Shown: positions 11,872 to 24,369, numbered from the stretch's first letter. The stretch is DNA of 64,000 nucleotides from Candolleomyces eurysporus (GCA_027579435.1 JANBPK010001221.1:1-64000); one strand, 5' to 3'. Notes: generated by a model not told the origin, from the letters alone. Program-made: numbers and translations.

Positions 11872-12710
11872 TACCTATCACCGGACTATAGCAAAGAAAC
11901 CGTGTCTCCGACCGCATAATTGTCCCTCAATTATTCCTATGCGCCCGCCTACTACTCATTCATCAGCCGCCCCATGTCCGTGTCTGTTCACATTACTTTA
12001 TACAGGATACCATACCATTCAACTGAATTGCCGTCAAATACTTACTTACTACACCGCCTGATCAACGATCCCAGATATCCCGAGTTGTCCCCTATCCTCT
12101 GTTTGTGTTTGGTCAATTTTTTTACGCACACATTTTTCTGCTGGTTCAGGGTGGAGGTGAACGTCGTTGCTGTTGGGGGTGGTGGTAGTGGTGGTGGGCT
12201 GGTTCCATGTGTTCGTCNTTTTTTTCGTCCTCTCCTTTTTTTCGTTTGATATACCGATGTATGACCTACCCGTTGGGATACTTTAGCCTGTACCCCTCTT
12301 TGTACTTACCTGCTTCGATAGTGCTGATTTATGTACATTCTTTTGTTTTGATTCGTTTTGGTGCTCGTTTGGCTGTTGGATGTGTGAAGAGGGAGGGGGT
12401 TTGGTTGGTCAGTAGCCTCGATTGTGAGGGGAGGTCATTTTCGCTCGTTGCGTAAAGTTTACCTTCTGCTCGTCGGATAGGAGTCTTGGTATAGTTGGGA
12501 AGGGATGAAACTTCCGGTCCACGAGTTCGAATCCGTTGGTGAAATGGAAAACTCATACCGTCTCTTCGAAGTTTTAATCGATCCTCGAGGTCCGAGTCTT
12601 AACTAGACAGAACGGCGTATCATACTAGTACAATGGTACAAAGACGGATATCTCGGTGTCGAAACAGACGATGGCACTGACGAAAACTAGTGGAGATGAC
12701 GACGACTAGG
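11872..12710. other. Convergent intergenic region, Chs7 3' flank to BTB gene E 3' end
   Basis: Long 3' flank repeated after the other Chs7 copies (23540-24369 and, in part, 32990-33450). It holds a T-rich stretch with an N at 12218 and a tRNA-like relic at 12480-12550. No gene is supported. Confidence 0.6.
12480..12550 (+). other. tRNA-like relic (A box, anticodon-like stem, B box), copy 1
   Basis: TGGTATAGTTGG at 12486 fits a pol III A box. GGAAG and CTTCC then form a 5-bp stem around an 8-base loop, and GAGTTCGAATCC at 12523 fits a B box. The acceptor and T stems do not pair well, so it is probably a tRNA pseudogene or a tRNA-derived repeat head. Equivalent sequence lies at 17542-17597 and 24145-24205. 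Confidence 0.4.
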
Positions 12711-13869
12711 CTACTGATCCCAGGACTCGTAGCTCGCAATTTCCTCCTTAAACACCTCGTCGATGTTTTGGTCTGACTTGGCCTTCTGAGGCGCACCGTC
12801 GCCAAGTAGGAGGCTGAAGCTTCCTGCACCGCACACAATGTTGTCGCACGAAGAAGAAGCACAGCCATAACCCGAGTTAGGATGGCAGACGAGCGGACAC
12901 ACTAAGCAATACCTGCACCTTAGGTCTGCCAATTTCACCAGGAACTGCGTCCTCGCGGGTCCAGAGGTGCTGACATCTCGAACGAGCACAGAAGCGTTGT
13001 GGCATAGGTAGATGGCCTCTGGATCGTCCGGCAATATTCTACGACTGCAGCCGATGCAATTTTGGGGAACTTTGAACATTGCGGAGGCGCATGACATCTC
13101 TGAACACCCTAATGCCTTCAGCATAACGACTCCGGATTGGACAGGGGTGCCGTTCAGGGATTGATTCTGAATCCACATCAAGCGGAAAGCCGTCTCCAAC
13201 CCTAGGTGGCACTTGAGCTCATCGGGCTTGAGGCCATTTTTGTTGTTCACGATTTCATTTAACCCTTCTTTGAGCCACTTGGCAACTTCGTGATCTCTAG
13301 CGAGAGTGACCTTCTCGATGGAGGTGAGAGACATCTTCGACAGGTTGCTGATCGCATAGTCCCTCATCTGAGCGGAGTTGACACGACTTTGAGCATATCT
13401 ACGCGCTGATGTGATCGCCCATGACGCACCTTCCTCATATGCCACCTCGTCGAGAGGTTGAGCACCCCTACCCATTCATCCTTCGTTAAAGAATAAGAGT
13501 CCGATATCGCGGGCCTAATAACGTTCAATGATGAGTGTCACGAGATGCCACAGTATCGCTTCAAGCCAACTTACAGGGGATATAAAAGCTTCACCAACGC
13601 TTTGAAGTCCGCCGCTTTGTAGCTCTCCAAACGGATCGGATGCTCTTTATCCTTCCCTTCGACACTCTCCGCGTCTCCAGCCTGAGGCAATAAGAACATA
13701 TCCGCAAAGACTTCGGAATGCTCCGTGAACCGGTGTTGAGGAACTTGGAAAATGGTGTCTTCGACCTGAAGATTCCGTGGGTCATCAGATCCGTGAAGGG
13801 TTCGGCGCAGATCAGTGTACGTACCTTGAAGAAGACTGTATTCCAAAGGCTGCACTCTTCGTTCATCAT
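12711..13869 (-). CDS. BTB/POZ protein gene E (type beta)
   Basis: Minus-strand exons in transcript order: 13869-13825, 13765-13575, 13514-13430 and 13367-12711, 325 residues. The start codon used by paralog H is changed here to ATA, so the first in-frame ATG is at 13869 and exon 1 is only 15 codons. BTB core: VEDTIFQVPQHRFTEHSEVFADMF. Cysteine module: SCASAMFKVPQNCIGCSRRI, LRCRYCLVCPLVC and YGCASSSC. Tail: DEVFKEEIASYESWDQ. Near-identical to gene J, 11.7 kb away. The shortened N-terminus, shared with J, is upstream of the BTB core and should be harmless. Confidence 0.8.
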
Positions 13870-14272
13870 CGTCGCTGTGGGCTCCCGCAAATATGCTATG
13901 AGTCGCAGTAGGAGAAGACAAGAAAAGAGAGCTTATCTTGATGTGTGGGCATCGAATCGATAATGTGATTCAAAAAGGTCACGAGGCTGGACATGTGTTC
14001 TTGCAGTGGTCGCTTCGGAGGGCCCTAATTCTTTAATTATTCCCGGATGACAGTTTGAAAAACTCTGCGATGATGCGAACGCGAGAGAGCATTTCCGGCG
14101 CTTGCGAGGCTGAATCGACAAATTCATTCTCTCACGGCGATCCAGGTGTGTGTAGTCAGTCTATCATAGGTGAGTCGGAGTGTAATTGGAGGCGGATGGT
14201 AAACTAAGGTGAGATAAGCGAAACGTCTGTGCTGCAGAATCGAAGGGGGTACAAAGGAATATTAGGTTGACG

Positions 14273-15485
14273 CTACTGATCCCAAGATTCATATCTGGCA
14301 ATTTCGTCGCCAAACTCTTCCAGTATCTTCAGAGAAACGCCACTGCTCCCGACCTCGGGTATAGCAGCGCTGCTTCCTGCCTCGTTCAGGACGGGTCTCA
14401 CCCTGAAATAGTCTTGGGGCATAAGCCGGAAACAACAGGGACAGGTGTAGTTCCCGCTGGCGAACGCGCATTTGGAGCACCGCCTACACATCAGCTTTTC
14501 CAGGTGAATCAATAATTTTCCTGACTCGACGCGCACAATGCCTGACCAGTGAACTGCGTCGAGGGCGCTCCAATCGTCGACCGCCATTCTCTGAGAGCAG
14601 GAGTGACAGTTTATACCGCTCGGGAACACTGCAGCTTCGCAGCAGAAGCACCCGAGCATCCCGACTCTGATGCCCGCGGAAACTGAGGCTTCACGAGGCC
14701 TATGAATAGTCTGGTTCTGGATCCACAACAAAGTGCACGCCATCTCTGCCCCCAGCTGAGACTTGAGTTCTGCCAAAGGCCGGATAGGATGTTCGGACAC
14801 GAGTTCGGTCAGCCCATCCCGAAACCATTTCGCAACTTTATGCTCTCGACCTAGAGCGATCTTCTCCATCGGGTTCAGGGAAACCTCACAGAATTCTTCA
14901 ATGGCGTGTTTTCTGATCTGAAGGGCCTATGTTCAGCGCTCGGAGTTGGAGAGTATTTAATGAGACTTGAGACACACCTTGTTCATGCTCCACTTTGTCG
15001 ATAGGTTGAGCACGCCGATCCATTCCTCCTTTTAAAGCTGCCTGAAATAAGATCATCTGCCCTATCTCCGTCATTTCGATCGTCGTTTCGTGACTTGAGA
15101 GCAGTATTATGAAACTCACGTCGGGTAGATAATTTTCAACAAGGCATCAAAGTCAACCGCCTTATAGCTCTCCAATACGATCGGATGTTCTTCGTCTCGT
15201 CCTTCGACGGTCCCGTCACTTCCGGCCGGCAGGTGGAACATGGTCTCGAAGACCTCGGAATGTTCGGCGAACCTATATCGTGGGGCCTCAAAGACAATCT
15301 CTTCGACCTGCAGCACCGTTCAGTTGAACATCAAAAGTGCACAGAAATTGATCGATTGGCTATGCGCGAGATGGCATAAGTACCTTGAAGAAGATGATGC
15401 CACCCCATCGTATAGGCTTCGGACGGAGGACAGGCCCTGGAGACGCGGTCGCGTCACTGGTAGATTCATTCAAGACAGGAGACAT
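14273..15485 (-). pseudogene. BTB family gene F (type gamma), frameshifted
   Basis: Exons by comparison with K: 15485-15384, 15307-15120, about 15068-14978 and 14917-14273. All splice sites and exons 1, 2 and 4 are open. Exon 3 lacks seven bases that K, I and N have (around 15030: K reads TTTAAGCTGGAAAAGGAGG, here TTTAAAAGGAGG), which shifts the frame before the conserved EEWIGVL segment and meets a TAA. Cysteine module: LGCFCCEAAVF, NCHSCSQRM, LMCRRCSKCAF and YTCPCC. The fault is single and small, so loss of function looks recent. Confidence 0.8.
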
Positions 15486-15589
15486 CGTGATGGTGGAACA
15501 AGAGAAAGAAGATGGGCAAATGATATGCCAATCCAATTATCGATCAAACCAATAAAAGAGTCATGCAGCCACGAGGCTGACCATGTGCC

Positions 15590-15770
15590 CTGCAGATGAG
15601 TGCTTGGTAGCCGTCCAGCGCGATCGGATACTTATCGTCCTTCCCTTCGACAGCATTTCCGGTCTGAGAGATATCGCAAAAAATTCAGAGCGCTCAGTGA
15701 GTCCATGTCGAGGAACTTTCAAAGATGGAGTCCTAGACCTGACAATTGCCACGCTCAAACGCACGAAGCT
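15590..15770 (-). pseudogene. Isolated BTB exon 2 fragment (first copy)
   Basis: Antisense translation gives broken BTB-core pieces (VPRHGLTERSEFF and a following IRSRWTATK frame). It is related to the better preserved fragment at 28530-28730 and lies at the same place in the repeated unit, between a gamma and a gamma-prime gene. No other exons are attached. Confidence 0.55.
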
Positions 15771-15918
15771 GAATCGCCAAATACGCTGTCTGAAATCGAT
15801 CCATATGACGTTCTCGTGATAAAGAAAGATGGGCAAGGCTGCATCTCTTCATCAAGCGTGCTACTCCTACTGCCCCCTACTACTTCGAGAGCATGAAACA
15901 AAACAACGACAAGGCCAA

Positions 15919-17143
15919 CTACTTCTCATCCCAAGCTTCGTATCTGGCGATTTCTTCCCCAAACTCCTCAAGTATCTTCTGAGGCGCACTACCGTTCTCG
16001 ATCCCATTCTTTCCGAGTCTTAGCTCAAAAATACTGTAGCTAACGAGCTGGGAGCACGAAGGACAGGTATAGCTCGTGAGGGAGAACGCGCATTCTGAGC
16101 AGGCGCGGCACATCAAATGTTGCAGGTTGATACGGAAAGTGACCTGTGTGAGCCCACTGGCTGGATCTTCAGCGTGGAAATACGTGCTGAGTGCTCCATT
16201 GGGTATATGGAGGGCGCTGCAATCGTCAACGGCTATCGTCCGAGAGCAGGAGACACAGTTTCTACCGTTTGTGAACATTGCAGCTTGGCACCGGAAGCAC
16301 CCGAGCATCCCAAGGGAAAGGCCGGTAGGGGCCAACCGTGCTCCAAGAATCGCCTGTGTCTGATTCTGGACCCACAGCAAGCTGCACGCAATGTCCGCCC
16401 CCAGATGAGACTTGAGTTCGGCTAAAGGCCGGATGGGATTTTCGGATACAAGTTCGGTCAGCCCTTCTCTGAACCATTTCGCGACCTCATGCTCTCGACC
16501 TAGAGCGATCTTCTCCATCGGGTTCAGAGAAGCCTTGCTGAGTTCGTTGATAGCGTGTCTTCTGATCTGGGAATCGATGTTTATCATTTGTGGTTGGAGA
16601 AATACCAATGAGAATTGAGGTGCACCTTCTTCATGCTCCACCTAGTGGATAGGTTAAGCACGCCGATCCATTCCTCCTTCTCCAATTTCAAGATACCTGA
16701 TATCAAGTCTTCTGGTCTATGGTCGTCATGTGGATCGTCAGCGGTTACAAACCTGAGAGCAGGGTTATGGCACTAACGTGGGGTAGAGAACATTCAACAA
16801 GGAATCGAAGTGGACCGCCTGATAGCCCTCCAACACAATCGGATGTTCTTCGTCTCGTCCTTCCACAGCTCCGTCGCTTCCAACAGGTAGGTGGAACATG
16901 GTTTCGAAGACCTCAGAATGTTCGGCGAACCTAGATCGAGGAGCCTCGAAGACGATCTCTTCGACCTGCCACACCGTTCAGACGAACATTGGGAGTGCAC
17001 ACAAGTTGATCGATCGACGCCACTCTGGAAACTCTACACACCTTGAAGAAGATCGTGCCACCCCATCGTTTGGATTTTGGACGGAGGATAGGCCTTGGGG
17101 ACGCGGTTGTGTGACTGGCAGATTCATTCGCGGCAGTAGACAT
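15919..17143 (-). CDS. BTB/POZ protein gene G (type gamma-prime)
   Basis: Exons 17143-17042, 16965-16778, 16716-16626 and 16566-15919, 342 residues. N-terminus MSTAANESASHTTASPRP is Ser/Thr/Ala-rich and probably disordered. BTB core VEEIVFEAPRSRFAEHSEVFETMF with HPIVLEGYQAVHFDSLL; linker MEKIALGREHEVAKWFREGLTELV. Cysteine module: LGCFRCQAAMF, CVSCSRTI, LMCRACSECAF and YTCPSC. The tail differs slightly (EEFGEEIARYEAWDEK). Intron 2 uses GTTAGT and intron 3 GTGCAC donors. Intact; closest relative is L. Confidence 0.82.
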
Positions 17144-17199
17144 GGCTTTGGTGAAAAGGGACAAAGAAGATGGCAAATGAAGCCATCGATCACGTAGAT

Positions 17200-17755
17200 G
17201 TAATTCACTTAGGCACGAGGCTGACCATGTGGTCTATATGGGCGCTAACTTATTCATGTTACGCACGCTTGCAACCTTGTGTCAAGCGCGGAAAAATTGT
17301 TTGGCACTAGAAATGAGGACCTCTTGTACGGGTGGAGGGCGTTATGGCATCACAATAGCTCCTTCTCAGAATATAATTGCCCAGAGGCGAACAGTGGGAG
17401 CGTCGAGGTGGCGAATTGGACTGATTAGATTAGATTGTGGCTGTGACAGCCTCCCATTTGGGTCAAATTTGAATTGTAATCGGGACCTTCGCGCTCTACG
17501 TCCATGGCAGAGGTTTACCTTTCACTGGTCGGAGAGGAATGTTGGTGTAGTCGGGAAGGAATGAAACTTCCAATCCACCAGCTCGAAGCCGTTGGTAGAA
17601 TGGGAAAATCATACCATCTCTTCGAAGTTTCAATCGATTCTCGAGGTCCGAGTTTTAACTAGATAAAACGGCGTATCATACTAGTACAATGTATATCTCG
17701 GTGTCAAAATAGACGACGGCACTGATGAAAGCTAGTGGAGATGACGACGATTAAG
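17200..17755. other. Junction where a Chs7 copy is deleted
   Basis: 17197-17515 matches the sequence that precedes Chs7 copies at 21316-21640 and 30128-30375. From about 17515 it matches the downstream flank of Chs7 (12462 onward: TTTACCTT..., then the tRNA-like relic). The whole Chs7 gene is missing between the two. No other gene seen. Confidence 0.65.
17542..17597 (+). other. tRNA-like relic, copy 2
   Basis: Counterpart of 12480-12550: TGGTGTAGTCGG A-box-like, GGAAG/CTTCC stem, B-box decayed to GCTCGAAGCC. Confidence 0.35.
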
Positions 17756-18949
17756 CTACTGGTCCCAGGACTCATAGCTCGCGATTTCCTCCTTGAACAC
17801 TTCGGCAACCTTTTGGTCTGACTTGACCCTCTGAGGCGCATCGTCAGTAGGTAGAAGTCTGAAGCTTTGGGTACCCAATACACGGGTCCCGCAAGAAGAA
17901 CAAGCATAACGAATGGAATCATTGCATCTGAGTGGAGGATTAAAGCAATCGCTGCACCTCAGGTCTGCCAATTTGACCAGCAACTGCGTTCTGGTGGGTC
18001 CACATGCGCTAACATCTTGAACGAGCACAGAAGCGTTGTGGCACAGATATATGGCTTTGTAATCGTCTGAAAATATTGTACGGTTGCAGCTGTAGCAGGC
18101 CGGGGAGTAGTTGAACATTTTCGAGCCACACGAGCCTGTGGGACACCCTAACGCCCTCAGCGCGATGACTCTGGATTGGACGGGGGTGCTGTTCAGGGAT
18201 TGATTCTGGATCCACATCAACCGGAAAGCCGTCTCCAACCCTAGGTGGGACTTGAGCTCATCGGGCCTGAGGCCATTCTTGTTGTGCAGGATTTCACTCA
18301 ACCCTTCTTTGAGCCACTTGGCAACTTCGTGATCTCTAGCGAGGGTGACTTTCTCGATGGAGGTCAGAGGCATCTTCGATAGGTTGCTGATTGCATAGTT
18401 CCTCATCTGAGTGACGTTGACACGACTTTGAGCATATCTACGCGCTAATGTGGTCACCCATGACGCACCTTCCTCATTTGCCACCTTGTCGAGAGGTTGA
18501 GAACCCCTACCCATTCATCCTTCGTTAAAAAATACAAGTCCGATATTGCAGGCCTAATGGCGTTCATGGTGAGTGTTACGAGATGCCCCGGTATTGCTCC
18601 GAGCCAACTTACGGAGGATACAAAAGCTTCACCAAAGCTTTGAAGTCTGCCGCTTTGTAACTCTCCAAAAGGATCCGACGCTCTGTGGTCTTCCCTTCGA
18701 CGCTCTTCGCATTTCCAGCCTGAGGCAATAAGAACATGGCCGCAAAGACTTCAGAATGCTCCGTGAACCGGTGTTGAGGAACTTGGAAGATGGTGTCTTC
18801 GACCTGGAGATTCCGTTCGCCATCAGATCCGTGAAAGTTTCGGCGCTGATCAGTGTACGTACCTTGAAGAAGACTGTACTCCAAAGGGTGGACTCTTCGT
18901 TCGTCATCGTCGCTGTGGGTTCTCGCTTTGACACTATCGAGCGTACCAT
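17756..18949 (-). CDS. BTB/POZ protein gene H (type beta)
   Basis: Exons 18949-18863, 18803-18613, 18553-18469 and 18406-17756, 337 residues. It keeps the upstream ATG that E and J have lost (start MVRSIVSKREPTATMT). Cysteine module: CPTGSCGSKMFNYSPACYSC, LRCSDCFNPPLRC and YACSSCGTRV; tail AEVFKEEIASYESWDQ. Donors are GTACGT, GTAAGT and GTGCGT. Intact and the best representative of the beta type. Confidence 0.83.
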
Positions 18950-19297
18950 GAGTCGCAGTAGAAGACAGGAAACGAGCTCTTATCTTGATGTGTGTGCATC
19001 GATCTGATCCAAGATCACGAGGCTGGACATGTGTTCTTGAAGTGGGCGCTTCGTAGGGCGCTACATCATTCCTGAATGACAGTGTTTGAAAAGCTCTTTG
19101 AGGACGCGAGCGCGATAGAGCATTTTTTTCGGCGCTTGCGTGGCTAAATCGCCAAATCTGCACTCTGAAGTCGACGCAGGCGTGTGGTCTTATCATAGGT
19201 GAGTCGGAATGCAATTCTGAGGGTGGGTTGGTAAACTAAAGTTAGATAGGCTAGGAGTCTCTTCTGCCGCATCGAAGTTGTAGAAAGTAATAGTAAA

Positions 19298-20527
19298 CTA
19301 CTGATCCCAAGATTCGTATCTAGCAATCTCGTCTCCGAACTCTTCCAGTATCTTCTGAGGAACCCCATTGCTCCCGACCTCCGGTATATTCTGAGCAGCA
19401 CCACCGTTCCCAGCTTCGTTTAGAACGGGCCTCAGCCTGAAATTGGTGGTCGCCACGCGGCAGGAACACAAGGGACAGGTATAGACCTCAGGAGAGAACG
19501 CACATTTGGAGCACTGCCCGCACATCACATGTTGCGAATTGATCAATAATTTTCCTATCTCGACGCGCACAATGCCTGACCAGTTAGCTGCATAGAGGGC
19601 GGTCCGATTGTCGACCGTTATACTCTGAGAGCATGAGTGACAGTTTATATCGCTCGTGAACATTGCAGCTTGGCAGACGTAGCACCCGAGCATCCCGACT
19701 ATAATTCTGGCGAAGACCGGGGCTCCATGAGGCTTATGAAGAGTTTGGTTCTGGATCCACAGCAAGGTGCACGCCAGCTCTGTCCCCAGCTGAAGCTTCA
19801 GTTCGGCCAAAGACCGGATGGGATGTTCGGACACGAGTTCGGTCAGCCCGTCCCGAAACCATTTCGCAACTTTGTGTTCTCGACCTAGAGTGATCTTCTC
19901 TATCGGGTTCAAGGGGGCCTTGGAGAGCTCTTCGATCGCATGTTTTCTGATCTGAAAGGCCTATGCTCAGCGCTCTGAGGTTGGAGAGTATTTAATGGGA
20001 TTTGAGACACACCTTCACCATGCTCCACCTTGTAGATAAGTTGAGAACGCCAATCCATTCCTCCTTCTCCAATTTAAAGCTGCCTGAAATCAGATCATCT
20101 GCCCTATCCTCGTCATTTCAATCGTCAGTACCTGCGTTAAGAGCACGATTATGAAACTCACGTCGGGTAGATGACCTTCAATAAGGCATTAAAGTCAGCC
20201 GCCTTATAGCTCTCCAATACGATCGGATGTCCTTCGTCTCGTCCTTCGGCAGTTTCGTCACCCCCGGCTGGTAGGTGGAACATGGTCTCGAAGATCTCGG
20301 AATGTTCGGCAAACCTATATCGAGGAGCCTCGAAGACGATCTCTTCGACCTGCGATACCGTTCAGCTGAGCATCGGGAGTGCACACAGATTGATCGATTG
20401 ACGCCACGCTAGATACTGGACATACCTTGAAGAAGATGGTGCCACCGCATCGCATAGGCTTTAGACTGAGGATAGGCCCTGGGGATGCAGTTGCGTCACT
20501 GGTAGATTCATTCAAGGAAGTAGACAT
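19298..20527 (-). CDS. BTB/POZ protein gene I (type gamma)
   Basis: Exons 20527-20426, 20349-20162, 20103-20013 and 19951-19298, 344 residues. Exon 1 begins MSTSLNESTSDATASPGP; an in-frame ATG upstream at 20578 could add 17 residues, but paralogs support 20527. Exon 2 is open through the BTB core. Cysteine module: LGCYVCQAAMF, NCHSCSQSI, VMCGQCSKCAF and YTCPLCS. A Gly/Ala/Asn-rich insert (AGNGGAAQNIPEVGSNG) precedes the tail LEEFGDEIARYESWDQ. Intact. Confidence 0.82.
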
Positions 20528-20959
20528 TGCGGTGGTGGAAGGAGAGAAAGAAGACGGGCAAATAATATTTGAATCCAATTATCGATCACACCAATGTTAA
20601 CGTCATGCAGCCACGAGGCTGACCATGTGTCCTACAGATGGGCGCTAATGTCATCTTGTTACGGTGACAATTGCAGCTTTCTCTCAGCGATGAGCGGATG
20701 TAGACAATCGTTCGAACCCAAGGAAAGTATGTTGGTATAGGGCTTGACAGAATTTTTGTATCGCAACATCGTTGTTCTCCGCTCAAAGTCGACTCCCGGG
20801 AGAGACGAACGACGAGAGCGCCAGTCCCATAACCAGTGTGGAATCAACCCCGATGACGAACGTAACGACGCTTGAGCCCTGCGCCTACGACGTTTCATAA
20901 TAAATCGATACCGACAAGCAACATTCTACTCAGGAGAAGAAGAAGTGAAAGAGCAAGAA

Positions 20960-21300
20960 AAGATGGCATATTTCGGGACTTTCAGTTCCCCCTACGACTG
21001 TTGACAATACGCTCAGTCCTACTTAGTGTAAATTCTTTTATCGCCTGCCAGTGATGCGTTCCACTGGTCCCTCCTGTTTTACCTGGCTCACCATTGCTTG
21101 ATCATGCACTCTCGCTGCTCTACTCTCCCGGGCATCAGGGAGCGTAACATTTTCTTTTCATACTTTTTCAAGGGCTCTCACACGCCCTCAAGCCGAAAAG
21201 AGCTCAAAAGTCAAAAGTGGGGGAATGGACCNAAAAAAGCGAAAAAGACTCGGAAAGAGCGAAAGTATTTTGTCGGTTTCCTGATGCCATCGTATCGCTC
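20960..21300 (+). pseudogene. Chs7 5' relic (exon 1 piece and flank)
   Basis: Starts with AAAAGATGGCAT and TTCGGGACTTTCAG, matching exon 1 of the intact Chs7, then a stop (GACTGTTGA) and decayed sequence. 21100-21150 resembles 27600-27660, so it belongs to the same kind of relic as the one between K and L. An N at 21232 precedes an A run. Confidence 0.5.
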
Positions 21301-21718
21301 CCGAACTAGGACGCAGATATAATTCACTTAGGCACGAGGCTGACCATGTGGTCCACAGATGGGCGCCAACTTCCTCGTGTTACGCACGATTGCAACCTTG
21401 TGTCAAGCACAGAGAAATTGTTCGACACTTAAAATGAGGGCCCCCTGTACGAGTAGAGGACGTTATGGTACCACAATAGTTCCTTCTCAGAATGTAATTG
21501 GCCAGTCGAACAGCGGGAGCGTCGAGGTGGCAAATTGAACTGATTAGATTAGATTGTGGCTGTGACAACCTCCCATTGGGTCAAATTTGAATTTTAATCA
21601 GGACCTCCTTCACGCTCTACGTCCATGGCAGCTTTGCATACCGATTCTATACCGACCAATTCTATGCCAACCAACGACATTGTCCTCAGAACGAGAGTTG
21701 AATGAAAAAGGAAATGGG

Positions 21719-23538
21719 ACCTGCGAAACACGCCCGGCTTATTCTATCATTATCTTGCCTGGGCCCGTTGAACTCATGATCAATCTCTCTTGTCACCCCC
21801 GCGCCTGCTCGCTCGCCTTCTCTCCGCTCCACGCTCACCCGATTTACTCACTCTCGCGGCTCCTCTGCGAATCCCCCGCAGTACTAACAGGTCTCTCCAC
21901 CGACCGCCCCCCCATCGGCATCGACCCCAAATGCGCGATCCCCCGCTTGAACCATGACGGGTTGATATCCAACGTGGCGAATATCCCCGTCTGTGGAGCG
22001 AGTTGTTGTTCGTGGGGCTGTGGATTTATTTGTGTAATACGAGGAAGGCTACCGTTGGTATGTCGTCGTCCTTTCATGTCTCATCCGGATCGCACGCCTT
22101 CCCTGGCCCATTCGCCTGACGTTCGCTGACTCTATGAACCCATAGGCCGAGCAGAGCTCTGCACATTCCTCATCTTCTATCTCCTCACTCTCCCTCCACA
22201 ACTCTTGACAACGGGTTCGATTTTGGAACAAGGATCGCTGGGATTGACGATCTTGACGGCGGTGCATGCAGGATGGTGGCTGCAACCTTCTGGGCTTTGT
22301 TGGCGAATGGAATTGTGGCTACGTAGGTAGTGGAGGATGGGACGTTGAGTAGCTTAATTGTGAGTCTCCCTCCCCATTCGTTATCCCTTCACCCCTCCCA
22401 TCTGTCGACTTTCTCCACTGTTTTTCCTGCAGTCGTTATCCCTCTGGATAAGAATCGGAAGTTCTAACATCGTCCTTTCAACAGCCCTTCTTCATCTTCT
22501 CGTTCCTCTTCTTCGGCGTGATGGTCTATATCTCGCTAGATGTGGGACTTTCATTGGAGGAGTGTCAAANCCCCCCGGAGAGGTTGGGCAATGTTCCACT
22601 TTTCGTATTCACGAGTATTTGGTCCGCTGCGTGAGTCCCTCCATTCGTTCATGCTTTCCCTTCGTTCATTCGGTCTTTACTACGGACTCCCTTTCCGGTC
22701 GTACTTTTGCTGACCCGATATGCTTTTCGGATACAGTGCGGCACTCATCTACCTCATCATCATGTTGTTCATCGTCACCAAAGTCCTCAACGAGACGAGA
22801 CCGATGTTGTTCTACCTCCTCAGTGCGCTTCTCTTTGCCCTCAGTCAGTTGGCATGGTTCTTGTTGGGTAGGGTATTGTGTGACGTGAGTCCCCGTTTCT
22901 CTCCGTTTGATCTTCGGTTGTTCGTTCTTTCGTTCGCTCTTTTGTATGACGCCGACTCGGCGCTTGCGTCGTCGGGAAGACCGAAAGAGGGTCCAAGCGG
23001 AGGTCCTGCGTCAACGGCCTCGAGTTGCTTCGGCCACCTCTCACCGCGCTGTGTTTTGGCTGCCGTGATCGAGTGACAGGTTATTTCGTTTTTGTTCCAT
23101 TTCATTCCGACTCATCATCGCTGGTTGCCAAGCCCTTCCTTTATCACTTCCTTTGTTCTGGCATCATCCATTTATTTCATCCCGCGCCAAGTTTCATCCC
23201 ATCCCCGCTTAATCCGACTTGTTGAATGACTTGCTGATTGACCGACTCTGTTTGCTTGTTTACTTGTAGGCTTCGGACTCGAAAGTTAATGGATCGTTCC
23301 TCGCGACTTTGCTCGAGACGGCGGCTGTTGGTGTGCTGTATCTAGGCTGGAAGAGTATAACTGAAGGTGCGTTCAATCCTTTTTCGTTCTTCGTTTTCTC
23401 TCCCACCCCCCTCTCACCACATCTGTGTGTTGAGTTGATCATTTCCGCTCTCTTTGCTTCCTGTGCGTCTTGATCATCGAACTGATGTTTCGGTTCCGTT
23501 TCACAGAATCATGGGATGACGAGTACTACCCATCATGA
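21719..23538 (+). pseudogene. Chs7 pseudogene, copy 2
   Basis: All seven exons can be traced against 9976-11871. Faults: exon 1 has lost its start; exon 2 is frameshifted near 22005 (TTGTTGTTCG); exon 3 lost one base at about 22271 and has a TAG at 22324 where copy 1 has CAG; exon 4 lacks 13 bases near 22553 and carries an N at 22570. Exons 5 (22740-22884), 6 and 7 remain nearly perfect, including the ESWDDEYYPS end. Upstream flank 21316-21640 matches other units. Confidence 0.82.
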
Positions 23539-24144
23539 TACCTATCACTGGACTATAGCAAAGAAACCATATCTCCGACCGCATAATTGTCCTTCAATTA
23601 TTCCTATGCGCCCGCCTACTACTCATTCATCAGCCGACCCATGTCCGTGTCTGTTCACATTACTTTATACAGGATACCATACCATTCAACTGAATTGCCG
23701 TCAAATACTTACTACACCGCCTGATCAACGATCTCAGATATCCCGAGTTGTCCCCTATCCTCTGTTTGTGTTTGGTCAATTTTGTACGCACACATTTTTC
23801 TGCTGGTTCAGGGTGGAGGTGAACGTCGTTGCTGTTGGAGGTCGTGGTAGTGGTGGTGGGTTGGTTCCATGTGTTCGTCTTTTTTTTCGTACTCTCCTTT
23901 GTTCGTTTGATATACCGATGTATGACCTACCCGTTGGGATACTTTAGCCTGTACCCCTTTTGTACTTACCTGCTTCGATAGTGCTGATTTATGTACATTC
24001 ATTTGTTTTCATTCGTTTCGGTGCTCGTTCGGCTGTTGGATGCGTGAAGAGGGAGGTGGTTTGGTTGGTCGGTAGCCTCGATTGTGAGGGAGGTCATTTT
24101 CGCTCGTTGCGCAAAGTTTACCTTCTGCTCGTCGGATAGGAGTC

Positions 24145-24205
24145 TTGGTATAGTTGGGAAGGGATGAAACTTCCGATCCACGAGTTCGAACCCGTTGGTA
24201 AAACG
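24145..24205 (+). other. tRNA-like relic, copy 3
   Basis: Counterpart of 12480-12550, with identical A-box TGGTATAGTTGG and stem, and B-box GAGTTCGAACCC. Same position relative to Chs7 and the beta BTB gene. Confidence 0.38.
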
Positions 24206-24369
24206 GCAATTTCATACCGTTTCTTCGAAGTTTAATCGATCCTCGAGGTCCGAGCCTTAACTAGACAGAACGGCGGTATCATACTGGTACAATGGTACAA
24301 AGACGGATATCTCGGTGTCAAAACAGACGACGGCACTGATGAAAGCTAGTGGAAATGACGACGACCAAG

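Noticed and set aside
12150..12250. GGTGGTGGT run and T run as a possible terminator or G-quadruplex
   Set aside because: Short, varies between the three Chs7 flanks and has an N inside the T run; no clear function.
13571..13921. Alternative frame through BTB E exon 1 giving a fused 116-residue product
   Set aside because: It reads through intron 1; the homologous exon 1 frame (TVFFK before GTACGT) and paralog H show the true frame.
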